NCBI GenBank assembly: GCA_041946965.1
Contig: JBHGBM010000004.1
Location: 1-64,000, forward strand
Source: JBHGBM01 sp041946965
Lineage (GTDB): Bacteria; Acidobacteriota; Terriglobia; Bryobacterales; Bryobacteraceae
DNA length: 64,000 nucleotides
Direction of reading: 5' to 3'
This document shows positions 26,149-34,331 of the stretch, in pieces (within the stretch, counting starts at the first letter, position 1; every line of letters starts with the position of its first letter). The notes beneath the pieces were generated by a model that had not been told where the DNA came from, did not search any database, and was given only the letters and a program-made list of their open reading frames with translations. Position numbers and translations under genes: made by a program.

Positions 26149-29100
26149 ATGGTGCGAGTTCTGCTTCTCGCCGTGGTGTGCGCCGCCGGCCTGGAGGCGC
26201 AGGACGTCAATGGTGCGATCGGCGGCCGTGTTACGGACGCGAGCGGCGCCGCCATAGCCGGCGCGAAGGTCTCGGCGATGCACACCGAAACGGGCGCGTC
26301 GCGGGAGGCGGAAACCGATGCCGCGGGCGCGTTCGTGTTTCCGGATCTGCCTATCGGCGCCTACCAGGTGTCGGCCGCGCACCCCGGTTTCAAGCGCTCG
26401 GTGAAGACCGGGATCGTGTTGCACGTGAGCGAGCACATCGCCGCCAACCTGCAGCTGGAGGTCGGCGAGCTGACCCAGGAGGTCACCGTGGCGGGCAGCG
26501 CCGAGCAGGTGCAGACCGAATCGAGCGAACAGGGCGGACTCATCACCGGCGAACAGATCACCGAGTTGCAGCTCAACGGCCGGTCCTTCATGACGCTGCT
26601 GGAGTTGGTGCCCGGCGTGGCCTCCAACATGCCCGACCGGGCCGATCCGAACACCAGCGCCTCGCTCTCGGTCAACGGCGCGCGCTCCACGGGAAACAAC
26701 TTCAACATCGACGGCGGCAACAACGCGGACGTGGTCGTAGGCGGCAGCGCGCTCAATACTTTCACCTCGGTGGACACTATCGCGGAGTTCAAGGTGCTCA
26801 CCTCCACCTTCTCCGCGGAGTACGGGCGCGGCGGGCTCTCCCAGATCAACGTGGTGACCAAGAGCGGCACGAAGAAATTTCACGGCTCGCTCTACGAGTT
26901 CTTCCGCAACGACGCCCTGGACGCCACCGACTATTTCTCGCACAGCGTGCTGCCGCTCAAGCTCAACAATTTCGGTTACACCATCGGCGGGCCGGTGGCG
27001 CGCGACAAGACGTTTTTCTTCTGGGCGCAGGAATTCAACCGCATCAGCATCCGCGGCGCGGCGGTCAACACCACCGTGCCCACCGCGGAGGAACGGCGCG
27101 GCGATTTCCGCGCGCTCGGTTGGGGACGCGACGGCAGGGAGGGAACCGGCGACGATCCCGTGATCGACCCCACCACCGGGCTCGGCATCCCGGGCGGCGT
27201 GATTCCCGCCAGCCGCATCGACCCCAACGCCGTCAAAATCCTGAGCCTCTTCCCCCTTCCCAACTTCAAGGGCCCGGGACAGATCAACTACACCTCCGCT
27301 GTGGCCAGCCACCAGAACTGGCGCGAGGAGATGTTGCGCATCGATCACAACTTCTCGCAGAAGCTGAAGGTCTTCGGCCGCTACGTGCAGGATTCGGCTT
27401 ACGTTCAAAACCCGTACGGCGGCTCCGGGTACACCAGCATCACCACGCGTTTTCCCGGCGTGGCGGAGACCAAGTCCGACCGGCCCGGCAAGAACCTGGT
27501 GCTGAACGCGACCAGCGTAGTCAACTCCGCGCTGCTGAACCAGGCGGCGTTCACGTGGTCGCGGCGACTGTTCGCCATGGAGTCGATCTCGCAGGTGGGG
27601 GACCGCTCGAAGCTCGGCTTTAACGTGCCGGAGCTGTTCCCCGAGAACCCGGGCAACCTTCTGCCCACCGTCAACATCAGCGGTTACGCGGGGCTGAACG
27701 TGCCCAAGGGCGGCCATAAGCAGCTTTTCGTCGCCGAGATCAGCGACAACCTCACCCGCATCGCGGGACGCCACGTCATCAAGACCGGCATGTATTGGTC
27801 GCTGGCCGGGAACCGCGAGCACTCGTTCAATCCCAACACCGCCGGCACGTTCAGCTTCACCACGGGGTTCACCAAGAACGCCGTCGCCAATCTGCTGCTG
27901 GGATTGCCCGAAACCTACAGCGAGGTGGAGAAGGTGATTTACTCCGACGCGCGCTTCTCCATGCTCGAAGCCTACGTGCAGGACGACATGCGGGCATCCA
28001 ACCGGTTGACGCTCAACATAGGACTGCGGTGGTCCGATTACTTCAACCCTTACGACCGAGCCGGCATGATCGCCAACTTCCTGCCGGGGCGTTGGGACCC
28101 GGCACGGGCGCCGCGCATCAATCCCGCCAACGGCCAGACCGTGCCGGACACGGGCGACCCGCTGAACGGCATCGTGATCGCGGACAAGGATTCGCCGTAC
28201 GGCCGCCGCATCACCAACAACAACACCAACCTGTGGGGGCCGCGCTTCGGCTTCGCCTTCGATCCGTTCGGCCGCAAGACCAGCGCGATTCGCGGCGGCT
28301 ACGGCATCTACTACACGCGGGCGATGATCGGCACCTTCGTGAACAACACCTTAAGTAATCCTCCGTTCACGCGTTCCGTTACGTTGCAGCGCCCGACCTT
28401 CGACAGCCTGCGCGGCACCGAAGCCCCGGTGAGCATCCGGGACCTCATCGCGCTCAGCGACCCGCTGCTGGCGGCCATGGTGCAACAGTGGAGCCTGGGG
28501 GTGGAGCATGAGCTCTTCCGCACCATCGTGAAGGTGAGCTACGTGGGCTCGCACAGCACGCATTTGCAGCGGCCCGTCGCCATCAACGGCGCGCCGCCCG
28601 GAATGGCCGCGGCTCTGAAAGTCCACTACAACGCGGTGCGGCCGTTCCTCGGCTATGGCAACATCACGGAACGGCAGACCAGCGGCTCGGCATCCTACAA
28701 CTCGCTCCAGGTGAGCGTGAACCGCCGTGCACTGAAGCGGTTCACCTTCGGCCTGGCGTACACGTTCGGCAAGACGATCGACACGGCCTCCAGCGAGCGT
28801 GACGGCGATACGCCGCCGCCCGACCGCACGCAGGCGCAGCGCGGCCTCGCCGACTACCACCGCGCCCACATCCTGACCACCAACTTCATCTGGAACCTGC
28901 CGAAATTCGGCCCCACGCAGGCGCTGCGCGGCTGGCAGTTGAGCGGCATCACCCGCATGTGGAGCGGGCGGCCGTTCGACGTCGGGGTCAGTACCGATGT
29001 GGCGGGCATCGGCTCTACGCAGGCGCAGCGGCCGGACATCATCGCCGACACGCGCGGCCCGCGCACGCCCGAGCAGTGGTTCAACCGCGACGCCTTCGCG

Positions 29101-29388
29101 CGGCCCGTCACCGGCGCCTACGGCAACATGGGCCGCAACACCCTCATCGGACCGGGCGTGAACAAGTGGGACCTGGCGGTTTACAAGACCTTCGTGGTCA
29201 CGGAAAAGCTGCGGCTCCAGTTCCGCGGTGAAGCGTTCAATGCTTTCAACCACCCGTCGTTCACCACGGTGGGCAGCACGCTTTACACCACGGCCACAGG
29301 CATCGACCCCACGCGCAACAACTTCGCCGTGGTCACGGCGACCCGCGACGCACGGGTGCTACAATTCGCGCTGAAACTGACGTTCTAG
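26149..29388 (+). CDS. TonB-dependent receptor, Oar-like, complete
   Basis: 1079 residues. Signal peptide ('MVRVLLLAVVCAAGLEAQ'), then a carboxypeptidase-regulatory-like beta-sandwich ('IGGRVTDASGAAIAGAKVSA', 'FVFPDLPIGAYQVSAAHPGF', residues about 20-105). The plug follows ('LNGRSFMTLLELVPGV', 'SVNGARSTGNNFNIDGGNN', 'AEFKVLTSTFSAEYGRGGLS', residues about 125-250), then a long beta-barrel to the C-terminal Phe ('LQFALKLTF'). Paralogous to the partial gene at 1-1731. Substrate unknown; in related taxa these are linked to glycan or protein uptake. Upstream nucleoside hydrolase is a possible functional partner. No TonB box identified with certainty. Confidence 0.9.
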   Translation: MVRVLLLAVVCAAGLEAQDVNGAIGGRVTDASGAAIAGAKVSAMHTETGASREAETDAAGAFVFPDLPIGAYQVSAAHPGFKRSVKTGIVLHVSEHIAANLQLEVGELTQEVTVAGSAEQVQTESSEQGGLITGEQITELQLNGRSFMTLLELVPGVASNMPDRADPNTSASLSVNGARSTGNNFNIDGGNNADVVVGGSALNTFTSVDTIAEFKVLTSTFSAEYGRGGLSQINVVTKSGTKKFHGSLYEFFRNDALDATDYFSHSVLPLKLNNFGYTIGGPVARDKTFFFWAQEFNRISIRGAAVNTTVPTAEERRGDFRALGWGRDGREGTGDDPVIDPTTGLGIPGGVIPASRIDPNAVKILSLFPLPNFKGPGQINYTSAVASHQNWREEMLRIDHNFSQKLKVFGRYVQDSAYVQNPYGGSGYTSITTRFPGVAETKSDRPGKNLVLNATSVVNSALLNQAAFTWSRRLFAMESISQVGDRSKLGFNVPELFPENPGNLLPTVNISGYAGLNVPKGGHKQLFVAEISDNLTRIAGRHVIKTGMYWSLAGNREHSFNPNTAGTFSFTTGFTKNAVANLLLGLPETYSEVEKVIYSDARFSMLEAYVQDDMRASNRLTLNIGLRWSDYFNPYDRAGMIANFLPGRWDPARAPRINPANGQTVPDTGDPLNGIVIADKDSPYGRRITNNNTNLWGPRFGFAFDPFGRKTSAIRGGYGIYYTRAMIGTFVNNTLSNPPFTRSVTLQRPTFDSLRGTEAPVSIRDLIALSDPLLAAMVQQWSLGVEHELFRTIVKVSYVGSHSTHLQRPVAINGAPPGMAAALKVHYNAVRPFLGYGNITERQTSGSASYNSLQVSVNRRALKRFTFGLAYTFGKTIDTASSERDGDTPPPDRTQAQRGLADYHRAHILTTNFIWNLPKFGPTQALRGWQLSGITRMWSGRPFDVGVSTDVAGIGSTQAQRPDIIADTRGPRTPEQWFNRDAFARPVTGAYGNMGRNTLIGPGVNKWDLAVYKTFVVTEKLRLQFRGEAFNAFNHPSFTTVGSTLYTTATGIDPTRNNFAVVTATRDARVLQFALKLTF

Positions 29389-29435
29389 CGCGGGGCGGCT
29401 CTGTCCAGGCGTCACGTACCGCCGGGCTGAATTAA

Positions 29436-29739
29436 ACCGATGAGCACGGGCGGATTCATGGCGGCCGGGAGGAGATCGCACGCAGCCTGGAAGGGACGTG
29501 GCGGCCGGAGTTGCTATTTGTGCCGGAGCAGAGCCTGGAGTTGACACGTACCTGGAGAAGATCCGCGAGTGTGACCGCCGCATTGAAGAAGAAAGTCAGA
29601 GCGCGTTGGGCGCCAAGTTGTGGACAAAGGAATGGAATACGACGAAACCAAATACCGGCGGCAGCAGCTACAATGGGTCGCTGAACAGGCGGCCGCCCTC
29701 AACATGCGACTCATTCCCCTCAAAGGGGCCGACGGTTAA
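29436..29739 (+). pseudogene. IS110-type transposase remnant (frameshifted, deleted)
   Basis: Three short frame pieces together read like an IS110-family transposase. Frame A (29436-29558) gives 'EEIARSLEGTWRPELLFV' and 'EQSLEL'. After a shift, the frame at 29498 gives 'DTYLEKIRECDRRIEEE'. After a deletion a third piece (about 29629-29739) gives 'DETKYRRQQLQWVAEQAAA' and a stop. These correspond to the central helical region and C-terminal tail of such transposases; the catalytic DEDD and serine regions are missing. No terminal repeats found. It fills the 368-bp gap between the receptor and the methyltransferase. Family call is from memory of typical IS110 sequences. Confidence 0.5.
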
Positions 29740-29756
29740 GTTTCTGGAAAGCCCCA

Positions 29757-30275
29757 ATGCGAATCTCGCCCTTTCTGGCGGCGTGCTGTCTGTTCGCCCA
29801 AGTCCAGCCCAAATCCGTCTCCATCAACGCTCCGTACGTAACCACGCCGCCGCACGTGGTGAAGGCCATGCTGGACCTTGCGGGCGTGAAGAAGGGCGAC
29901 GTGCTTTATGACCTCGGCTGCGGGGACGGCCGCATCGTGACGGCCGCGGCGCGGCGCGGCGCGCGCGGCGTCGGCATCGACGTCAACCCGGCGCGCGTGC
30001 AAGAAGCCCGCGAAAACGCGCGCAAGGCCGGCGTCACGGCGGAGTTCCGCGAGCAGGACATCCTGGACGCCGATATCCGCGAAGCCACGGTGGTCACGCT
30101 GTACCTGCTGCCGCAGCTCAATCTCGACCTGCGCCCCAAGCTGCTCGCCGAGCTGAGGCCGGGGACGCGCGTGGTCTCGCACTGCTTCGATATGGGCGAC
30201 TGGAAGCCCGACCGCGAAATCGACGCGGGGGGTTGCAAAGTCTACGAGTGGATCGTGCGCGGCCCGCTACACTGA
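29757..30275 (+). CDS. Class I SAM-dependent methyltransferase with signal-like N-terminus
   Basis: 172 residues. Motif I 'LYDLGCGDGRIVTAAARRGA' and post-I 'GVGIDVNPARVQEARENAR' define the Rossmann SAM-binding fold. 'REQDILDADIREATVVTLYLL' and 'LRPGTRVVSHCFDMGDW' follow. Preceding these is a hydrophobic leader 'MRISPFLAACCLFAQVQP' that looks like a signal peptide or lipobox-like segment, odd for an enzyme needing cytosolic SAM. Similar leader-bearing methyltransferases seem to occur in related bacteria, from memory. Acceptor unknown. The 3' end overlaps the convergent aminotransferase by 9 bp. Confidence 0.75.
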   Translation: MRISPFLAACCLFAQVQPKSVSINAPYVTTPPHVVKAMLDLAGVKKGDVLYDLGCGDGRIVTAAARRGARGVGIDVNPARVQEARENARKAGVTAEFREQDILDADIREATVVTLYLLPQLNLDLRPKLLAELRPGTRVVSHCFDMGDWKPDREIDAGGCKVYEWIVRGPLH

Positions 30276-31613
30276 AGCGGCCGCCGCCGCGGCGCGCTCC
30301 ATCGAGCGCGCGAAGGCGCTCACGGTTTGCTCCACGTCATCCGCCGTGTGCGCGCAGGAAAGCGAGCACTGTTTGGTGGCCAGCGGGAACACGAAGATGC
30401 CCTCGGCGATGAGTTCCTGCCGCAGGCGCTCATCCAGAGCGAAGTCGTGGTGCGCGGCCAGGTCGTGCCAGTCCACCGGCTCGTGATCCATGAAGTAGAC
30501 CGCAAACGCGGAGCCCTGGCGCGAGATCTGCGCTTCCAAGCCGAGCTTCGCCACCACGCCCTTCAGCCCCTTCTCCAGTTCGGCGCCCAACTGCTCGACG
30601 CGGCGGTACAGATCGCCGTTGCCGGCGGTAAGCCGTTCGATGCAGGCAATGGATGCCGCCGTGGGCACGGGGTGCGCATTATAGGTTCCCGCCATGAGCA
30701 CGCGCTTGTGCGCGTCCGGGTGCACGAAGTAGTCCATCAGCTCGCGCTTGCCGCCCACCGCCGACATCGGATAGCCGTTCGCCATGGCTTTGCCGTAAGT
30801 GGAGAGGTCCGGAGTCACGCCGCACAGCGACGAGTACCCGCCGATGGCATGCCGGAAGCCGGTCTTCACCTCGTCGAAGATCAGCACGAAACCGAAGCGG
30901 TCCGCCAGCTTGCGCAGGCCTTCCAGGTACCCGGCGCGCGGCTTCACCACACCGATATTCTGGAGCACCGGCTCGGTGATCAGCGCGGCGACCTGGCGCC
31001 GCTCGCAAACCCAGCTCACGGATTCAAGGTCGTTGTAATTCACCGGATGCACCAGCGCCTGGTGTTCCGCGGGAATGCCGGCGCTCAACGGCACATACCG
31101 GTATTCGCCCGGCGAAACGCGCGGGCCCAGGTCCTTGAGCGGCGTCATGACGTTGCAGGCGACGTCGTTGTGCCAACCGTTGTAGCCGCCCTGCATGACG
31201 ATGACGTGATCGCGCCCGGTGGCCGCGCGCGCCAGCCGGATGGCCTGCGCCGTGGCCTCGCTGCCGGAATTGAAGAACTGCACGGATTCGATGGCCGGCA
31301 CGTGAGCGCACATCAGCTCCGCCAACCGTCCTTCCAGGTCCGTGGTGCCGGCGCCGAACAGGCTGGCGTGATCCCGCATGGCGTGCTCCACCGCGCCGTT
31401 CACGTGGGGATCGTTGTGTCCCAGGAAATGCGCGGCAAACGCGGCGTGATAGTCCAGGTAGCGGTTCCCGTCCGCATCCCACAGATACTGGCCCAAGGCC
31501 TTCGAGAACGCGATCTCCGGTTTCGCGGCGCGATTGACCGAAACCACGCCGCCGGGGATGAACTTCCGGTTCCGGGTGAAGATCGCCTGGGAATTCGGAT
31601 AGGTACGCATCAT
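30267..31613 (-). CDS. Class III aminotransferase (glutamate-1-semialdehyde aminomutase-like)
   Basis: 448 residues. PLP fold type I, class III. Features: 'FIPGGVVSVNRAAKP', 'DADGNRYLDYHAAFAAHFLGHNDP' (cited in parts), 'VQFFNSGSEATAQAIRLARA' (PLP phosphate and cofactor loop), 'LIFDEVKTGFR' (Asp pairing with the pyridine N) and Schiff-base Lys in 'DLSTYGKAMANGYPMSAV'. This resembles HemL and related aminomutases, but no heme genes are near and the 'GTYNAHPVPTAA' region is closer to amino-sugar or beta-amino acid class III enzymes, so the substrate is left open. Two adjacent ATGs (31613, 31610); a TATACT ends eight bases upstream. Confidence 0.85.
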   Translation of the reverse strand: MMRTYPNSQAIFTRNRKFIPGGVVSVNRAAKPEIAFSKALGQYLWDADGNRYLDYHAAFAAHFLGHNDPHVNGAVEHAMRDHASLFGAGTTDLEGRLAELMCAHVPAIESVQFFNSGSEATAQAIRLARAATGRDHVIVMQGGYNGWHNDVACNVMTPLKDLGPRVSPGEYRYVPLSAGIPAEHQALVHPVNYNDLESVSWVCERRQVAALITEPVLQNIGVVKPRAGYLEGLRKLADRFGFVLIFDEVKTGFRHAIGGYSSLCGVTPDLSTYGKAMANGYPMSAVGGKRELMDYFVHPDAHKRVLMAGTYNAHPVPTAASIACIERLTAGNGDLYRRVEQLGAELEKGLKGVVAKLGLEAQISRQGSAFAVYFMDHEPVDWHDLAAHHDFALDERLRQELIAEGIFVFPLATKQCSLSCAHTADDVEQTVSAFARSMERAAAAAASV

Positions 31614-31710
31614 TATCCGCCAGTATAAGCGCTGGCGCCGCTCCGGAGAACCCCGGAAAGGCGCTTCGGACAGCCGCGGTCCAATACAGTGGACGCTCGT
31701 CACGTGTGTG

Positions 31711-31730
31711 GGCGGGCGGTTTCGCCTGCC
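31711..31730. repeat. Intergenic hairpin repeat, copy B
   Basis: Eight-bp inverted repeat (GGCGGGCG / CGCCTGCC, one G-T pair) with loop GTTT, in the 166-bp gap between the aminotransferase start and the end of the response-regulator gene. It matches copy A (1745-1764) at 18 of 20 positions in the same orientation. On the minus strand it could help end the kinase-regulator transcript, but no T-run follows. Confidence 0.5.
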
Positions 31731-31779
31731 GAACGTTTTCGGACCCTCTACAGCCCCGCATGGGTCCGATGCGCGCCTG

Positions 31780-32484
31780 TCAACGCGATTCGGCGGCGGA
31801 GTCGAGGTCCTGCACAGCTTTCGTCACGAACTTGTATCCCACGCCGTGCACGGTGCGCAGATGCTCCGGGCCGACCTTGGCACGCAGGGAGGCGATGTGG
31901 TTGTCCACCGTGCGCGTGGTGGGGTAATTCTCGTACCCCCAGACTTCGTTGAGCAGCTCGTCGCGCGTGACCACCTCGCCTTCGCGCGAGGCGAGGTATC
32001 GCAGCACGCCGAACTCTTTGCGGGTCATCTCGAAGAGCTTGCCGGCGCGCCTCGCCTCGAAGGAGCGGAAGTCCACCGCGACATCTTCGAACTGGAGTTC
32101 GTCCGGCAGGGCGCGGGCGGGCTGCGTGCGCCGCAGCAGCGCGCGCACGCGCGCCAGCAGTTCGCGCACGGAGAACGGTTTCACCATGTAGTCGTCCGCG
32201 CCGAGGTCGAGCCCCAGCACGCGGTCGGTCTCCTCGCCCCGCGCGGTGAGCATCAGGATCGGCGTGCGGTCGTTTTCCGCGCGCAGCTTGCGGCAAACCT
32301 CGTAGCCGCTCAGGCGCGGCAGCATCAGGTCCAGGATCACCAGGTCGGGATGCTTCTCCCGCACCAGCCGGTAGCCGGTCTCGCCGTCCGGCGCCGCCAG
32401 CACCTCGTAGGATTCGAACCGCAGGTTATCCGTCAGTCCGCGCAGGATGGCGGTATCGTCCTCAACCACCAGGATGGTGCTCAT
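31780..32484 (-). CDS. OmpR/PhoB-family response regulator
   Basis: 234 residues. Receiver domain: 'VVEDDTAILRGL', phospho-acceptor D52 in 'LVILDLMLPRLSGYEV', switch Thr in 'ILMLTARGEE', and Lys in 'DYMVKPFSVREL'. C-terminal winged helix ('MTRKEFGVLRYLASREGEVV', 'TTRTVDNHIASLRAKVG', 'TVHGVGYKFV'). The start ATG overlaps the stop of the upstream histidine kinase (ATGA), so the two are a cognate pair transcribed kinase first. Target genes unknown. Confidence 0.92.
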   Translation of the reverse strand: MSTILVVEDDTAILRGLTDNLRFESYEVLAAPDGETGYRLVREKHPDLVILDLMLPRLSGYEVCRKLRAENDRTPILMLTARGEETDRVLGLDLGADDYMVKPFSVRELLARVRALLRRTQPARALPDELQFEDVAVDFRSFEARRAGKLFEMTRKEFGVLRYLASREGEVVTRDELLNEVWGYENYPTTRTVDNHIASLRAKVGPEHLRTVHGVGYKFVTKAVQDLDSAAESR

Positions 32485-34256
32485 TTCGCTTCGCCCCCCT
32501 GGAGCGGCAACCGCAGAGTGAACGTGCTGCCCTTGCCGGGCGCGCTCTCCACCGTCACCTCTCCACCGTGCGCGTGCGCGATTTGCGCCACCAGGGTCAG
32601 GCCGAGACCGGCCCCCGAGGCGTCCTCTCCCGGCACGCGATAGAACTTTTCAAAGATGCGCGCCTGCTCGGCGGGTGCGATGCCGATTCCGCGGTCCCAG
32701 ACCTGAACCAGCGCGTCGCCGTCCGAGCGGCGCACCCGCAGCCCGATCTCCCGGTTCCCGCCGGAATACTTCATGGCGTTGCTCAACAGGTTGAGCGTGG
32801 CCTGTTCGATGGCGTCCGGGTCGGCGTTGACCGGCGGCAGGCCGTCTTCGATTTCCACGCGCAGCTCGAAACCCTTCTGCTCCAGCGGATACTGCATGGC
32901 GCGCACCGCGGCGTACACGGCCCGGCCCAGGTCCGTGCGGCGCGGGTGGAAAATCTTCTTGCCTTGTTCAAGCTTGGCGAATTGCAGTACGCCGTCCACC
33001 AGCCGCGTGAGACGCTCGCATTCGTTGACGATCGTGCCCAGGTACTCGGCCGCGGTCTCCGGGTCGCGCGAACGCCCCATCTGCAAAGTCTCGGCGAACA
33101 TGCGAATGGCGGTGAGCGGAGTTTTCAGCTCGTGGGAGACACTGGCCACGAACTGCGCCTGCATGTCCGCCATGCGCACCTCCCGCCGCATGTCGCGCCA
33201 CAGCAGGGCCGCGCCATAGAGAGCCACGAGCGCCACCAGCAGCAACGCGCCGTAGTATACGTTCCAGCGCACGGAAACCCCGGCGGAAACCGCGGCGACT
33301 TCGGCCTTCAGGTTGGGGAAGGCACGGCCCAACAGCTCGCCGCCCGGCTCGTGCGCGGCCAGGAAGCGCGCGCCGCGCGCCGCGAAGCCTTCAAATACGG
33401 GCCCCGCGCGGATGGCCACTACGCGGTCCGGCGGCGCGCCGCCGACCAGCCACGGCTGCGCGCCATAGAGCACCCACAGCGGCTCGGCCGCGGGCCGCAC
33501 GTTGAGGCGCGCGAAATCGGCCTGAAGCGCCGAAGCCTGTTCGGCGACGCGGATGCGCGCGGCCACTTCGTCGCGGAGCGCTCCGGTCTTCTCCGCGATA
33601 GTGGAAAGCATGTAACACGCCGCGGGGGGCAGCCACGGGCGGCGCATCACGTCGCCCGCGGTGGCGAGCACGCGCGCCCGCTCCTCCGGCGAGCCCGCCA
33701 GGCGCTCGGCCGCGTGCAGCCGCAGCGGGACGCCGTCGTCGTCGGCGAGGTCCTGGGGGGCGGCGAGCAGCGGGCGGAACCCGGCGGGCCGGCCGCTTTT
33801 CTCCAGCGCGCGAGCCCTCAACAGCCGCGCCCTCCATGCCTCGGCGGGAGTGCGCGCGGCACGCGCCGCCGCGGAGTACGCCGCCAAGGCGGCGTCGATC
33901 TTGCCTTCGGCAAACTCGGCGCGCTCGCCCGCGCGCACGCGGGCCTCGAACTCGGCATTGGTGGAACCGCGGTGGTTGGCGCTCTCGCCGGGCAGCACCA
34001 ACCGGCCCTCGCGCACCCATCCGGCGAAGACCACGGCGGGGTCCTGCGTGCCCGCCAAGGCTTCGAGTTTCAGGCGCTCCAGGCGCGCCAGCACGCCGTC
34101 GCGCAGCCGCTCGAGCGCCACCCGCCGCTCGTCGTCCTGCCGTTTTCCGGCGAGTTCCCGCTCCTGCCCCATCAGCCGCACGATCAGCGCGGCCACGACC
34201 AGGCAGGGGGCGGCCACCGCGGCCAGGAACAGCAAAACTTGACGGCGTGCGCGCAT
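32481..34256 (-). CDS. Sensor histidine kinase with large extracytoplasmic domain
   Basis: 591 residues. First membrane segment at about 6-28, second at about 333-352, leaving some 300 residues outside. This sensor part is Ala/Arg-rich and helical with a TPR-like stretch ('AEGKIDAALAAYSAAARAAR', 'AEAWRARLLRARALEKSGR'). The C-terminal kinase has H375 in 'FVASVSHELKTPLTAIRM', N-box 'NLLSNAMKYSGG', G1 'DRGIGIAP' and G2 'GAGLGLTLVAQI'. No HAMP or PAS is evident. Signal unknown. Start at 34256 (ATG); the long frame continuing upstream is antisense to the next gene. Confidence 0.9.
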   Translation of the reverse strand: MRARRQVLLFLAAVAAPCLVVAALIVRLMGQERELAGKRQDDERRVALERLRDGVLARLERLKLEALAGTQDPAVVFAGWVREGRLVLPGESANHRGSTNAEFEARVRAGERAEFAEGKIDAALAAYSAAARAARTPAEAWRARLLRARALEKSGRPAGFRPLLAAPQDLADDDGVPLRLHAAERLAGSPEERARVLATAGDVMRRPWLPPAACYMLSTIAEKTGALRDEVAARIRVAEQASALQADFARLNVRPAAEPLWVLYGAQPWLVGGAPPDRVVAIRAGPVFEGFAARGARFLAAHEPGGELLGRAFPNLKAEVAAVSAGVSVRWNVYYGALLLVALVALYGAALLWRDMRREVRMADMQAQFVASVSHELKTPLTAIRMFAETLQMGRSRDPETAAEYLGTIVNECERLTRLVDGVLQFAKLEQGKKIFHPRRTDLGRAVYAAVRAMQYPLEQKGFELRVEIEDGLPPVNADPDAIEQATLNLLSNAMKYSGGNREIGLRVRRSDGDALVQVWDRGIGIAPAEQARIFEKFYRVPGEDASGAGLGLTLVAQIAHAHGGEVTVESAPGKGSTFTLRLPLQGGEAK

Positions 34257-34318
34257 GCCCGATTGCCATTCTAATGCGCCGCTCGTCACGAAAATGTCAC
34301 GCCCCGGCAAAGCTTCAG

Positions 34319-34324
34319 TATCAT
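34319..34324 (+). promoter_or_regulatory. -10 box of a probable leaderless promoter
   Basis: TATCAT ends seven bases before the ATG at 34332. An earlier in-frame ATG at 34323 lies inside the box itself, so this signal argues for the later start. No Shine-Dalgarno. Confidence 0.35.
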
Positions 34325-34331
34325 GTGGCTT

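Noticed and set aside
26113..27822. Upstream extension of the nucleoside hydrolase frame to 887 codons
   Set aside because: The extra 570 codons are antisense to the TonB-type receptor and of low complexity; the hydrolase proper starts at GTG 26112 with its own -10 and leader peptide.
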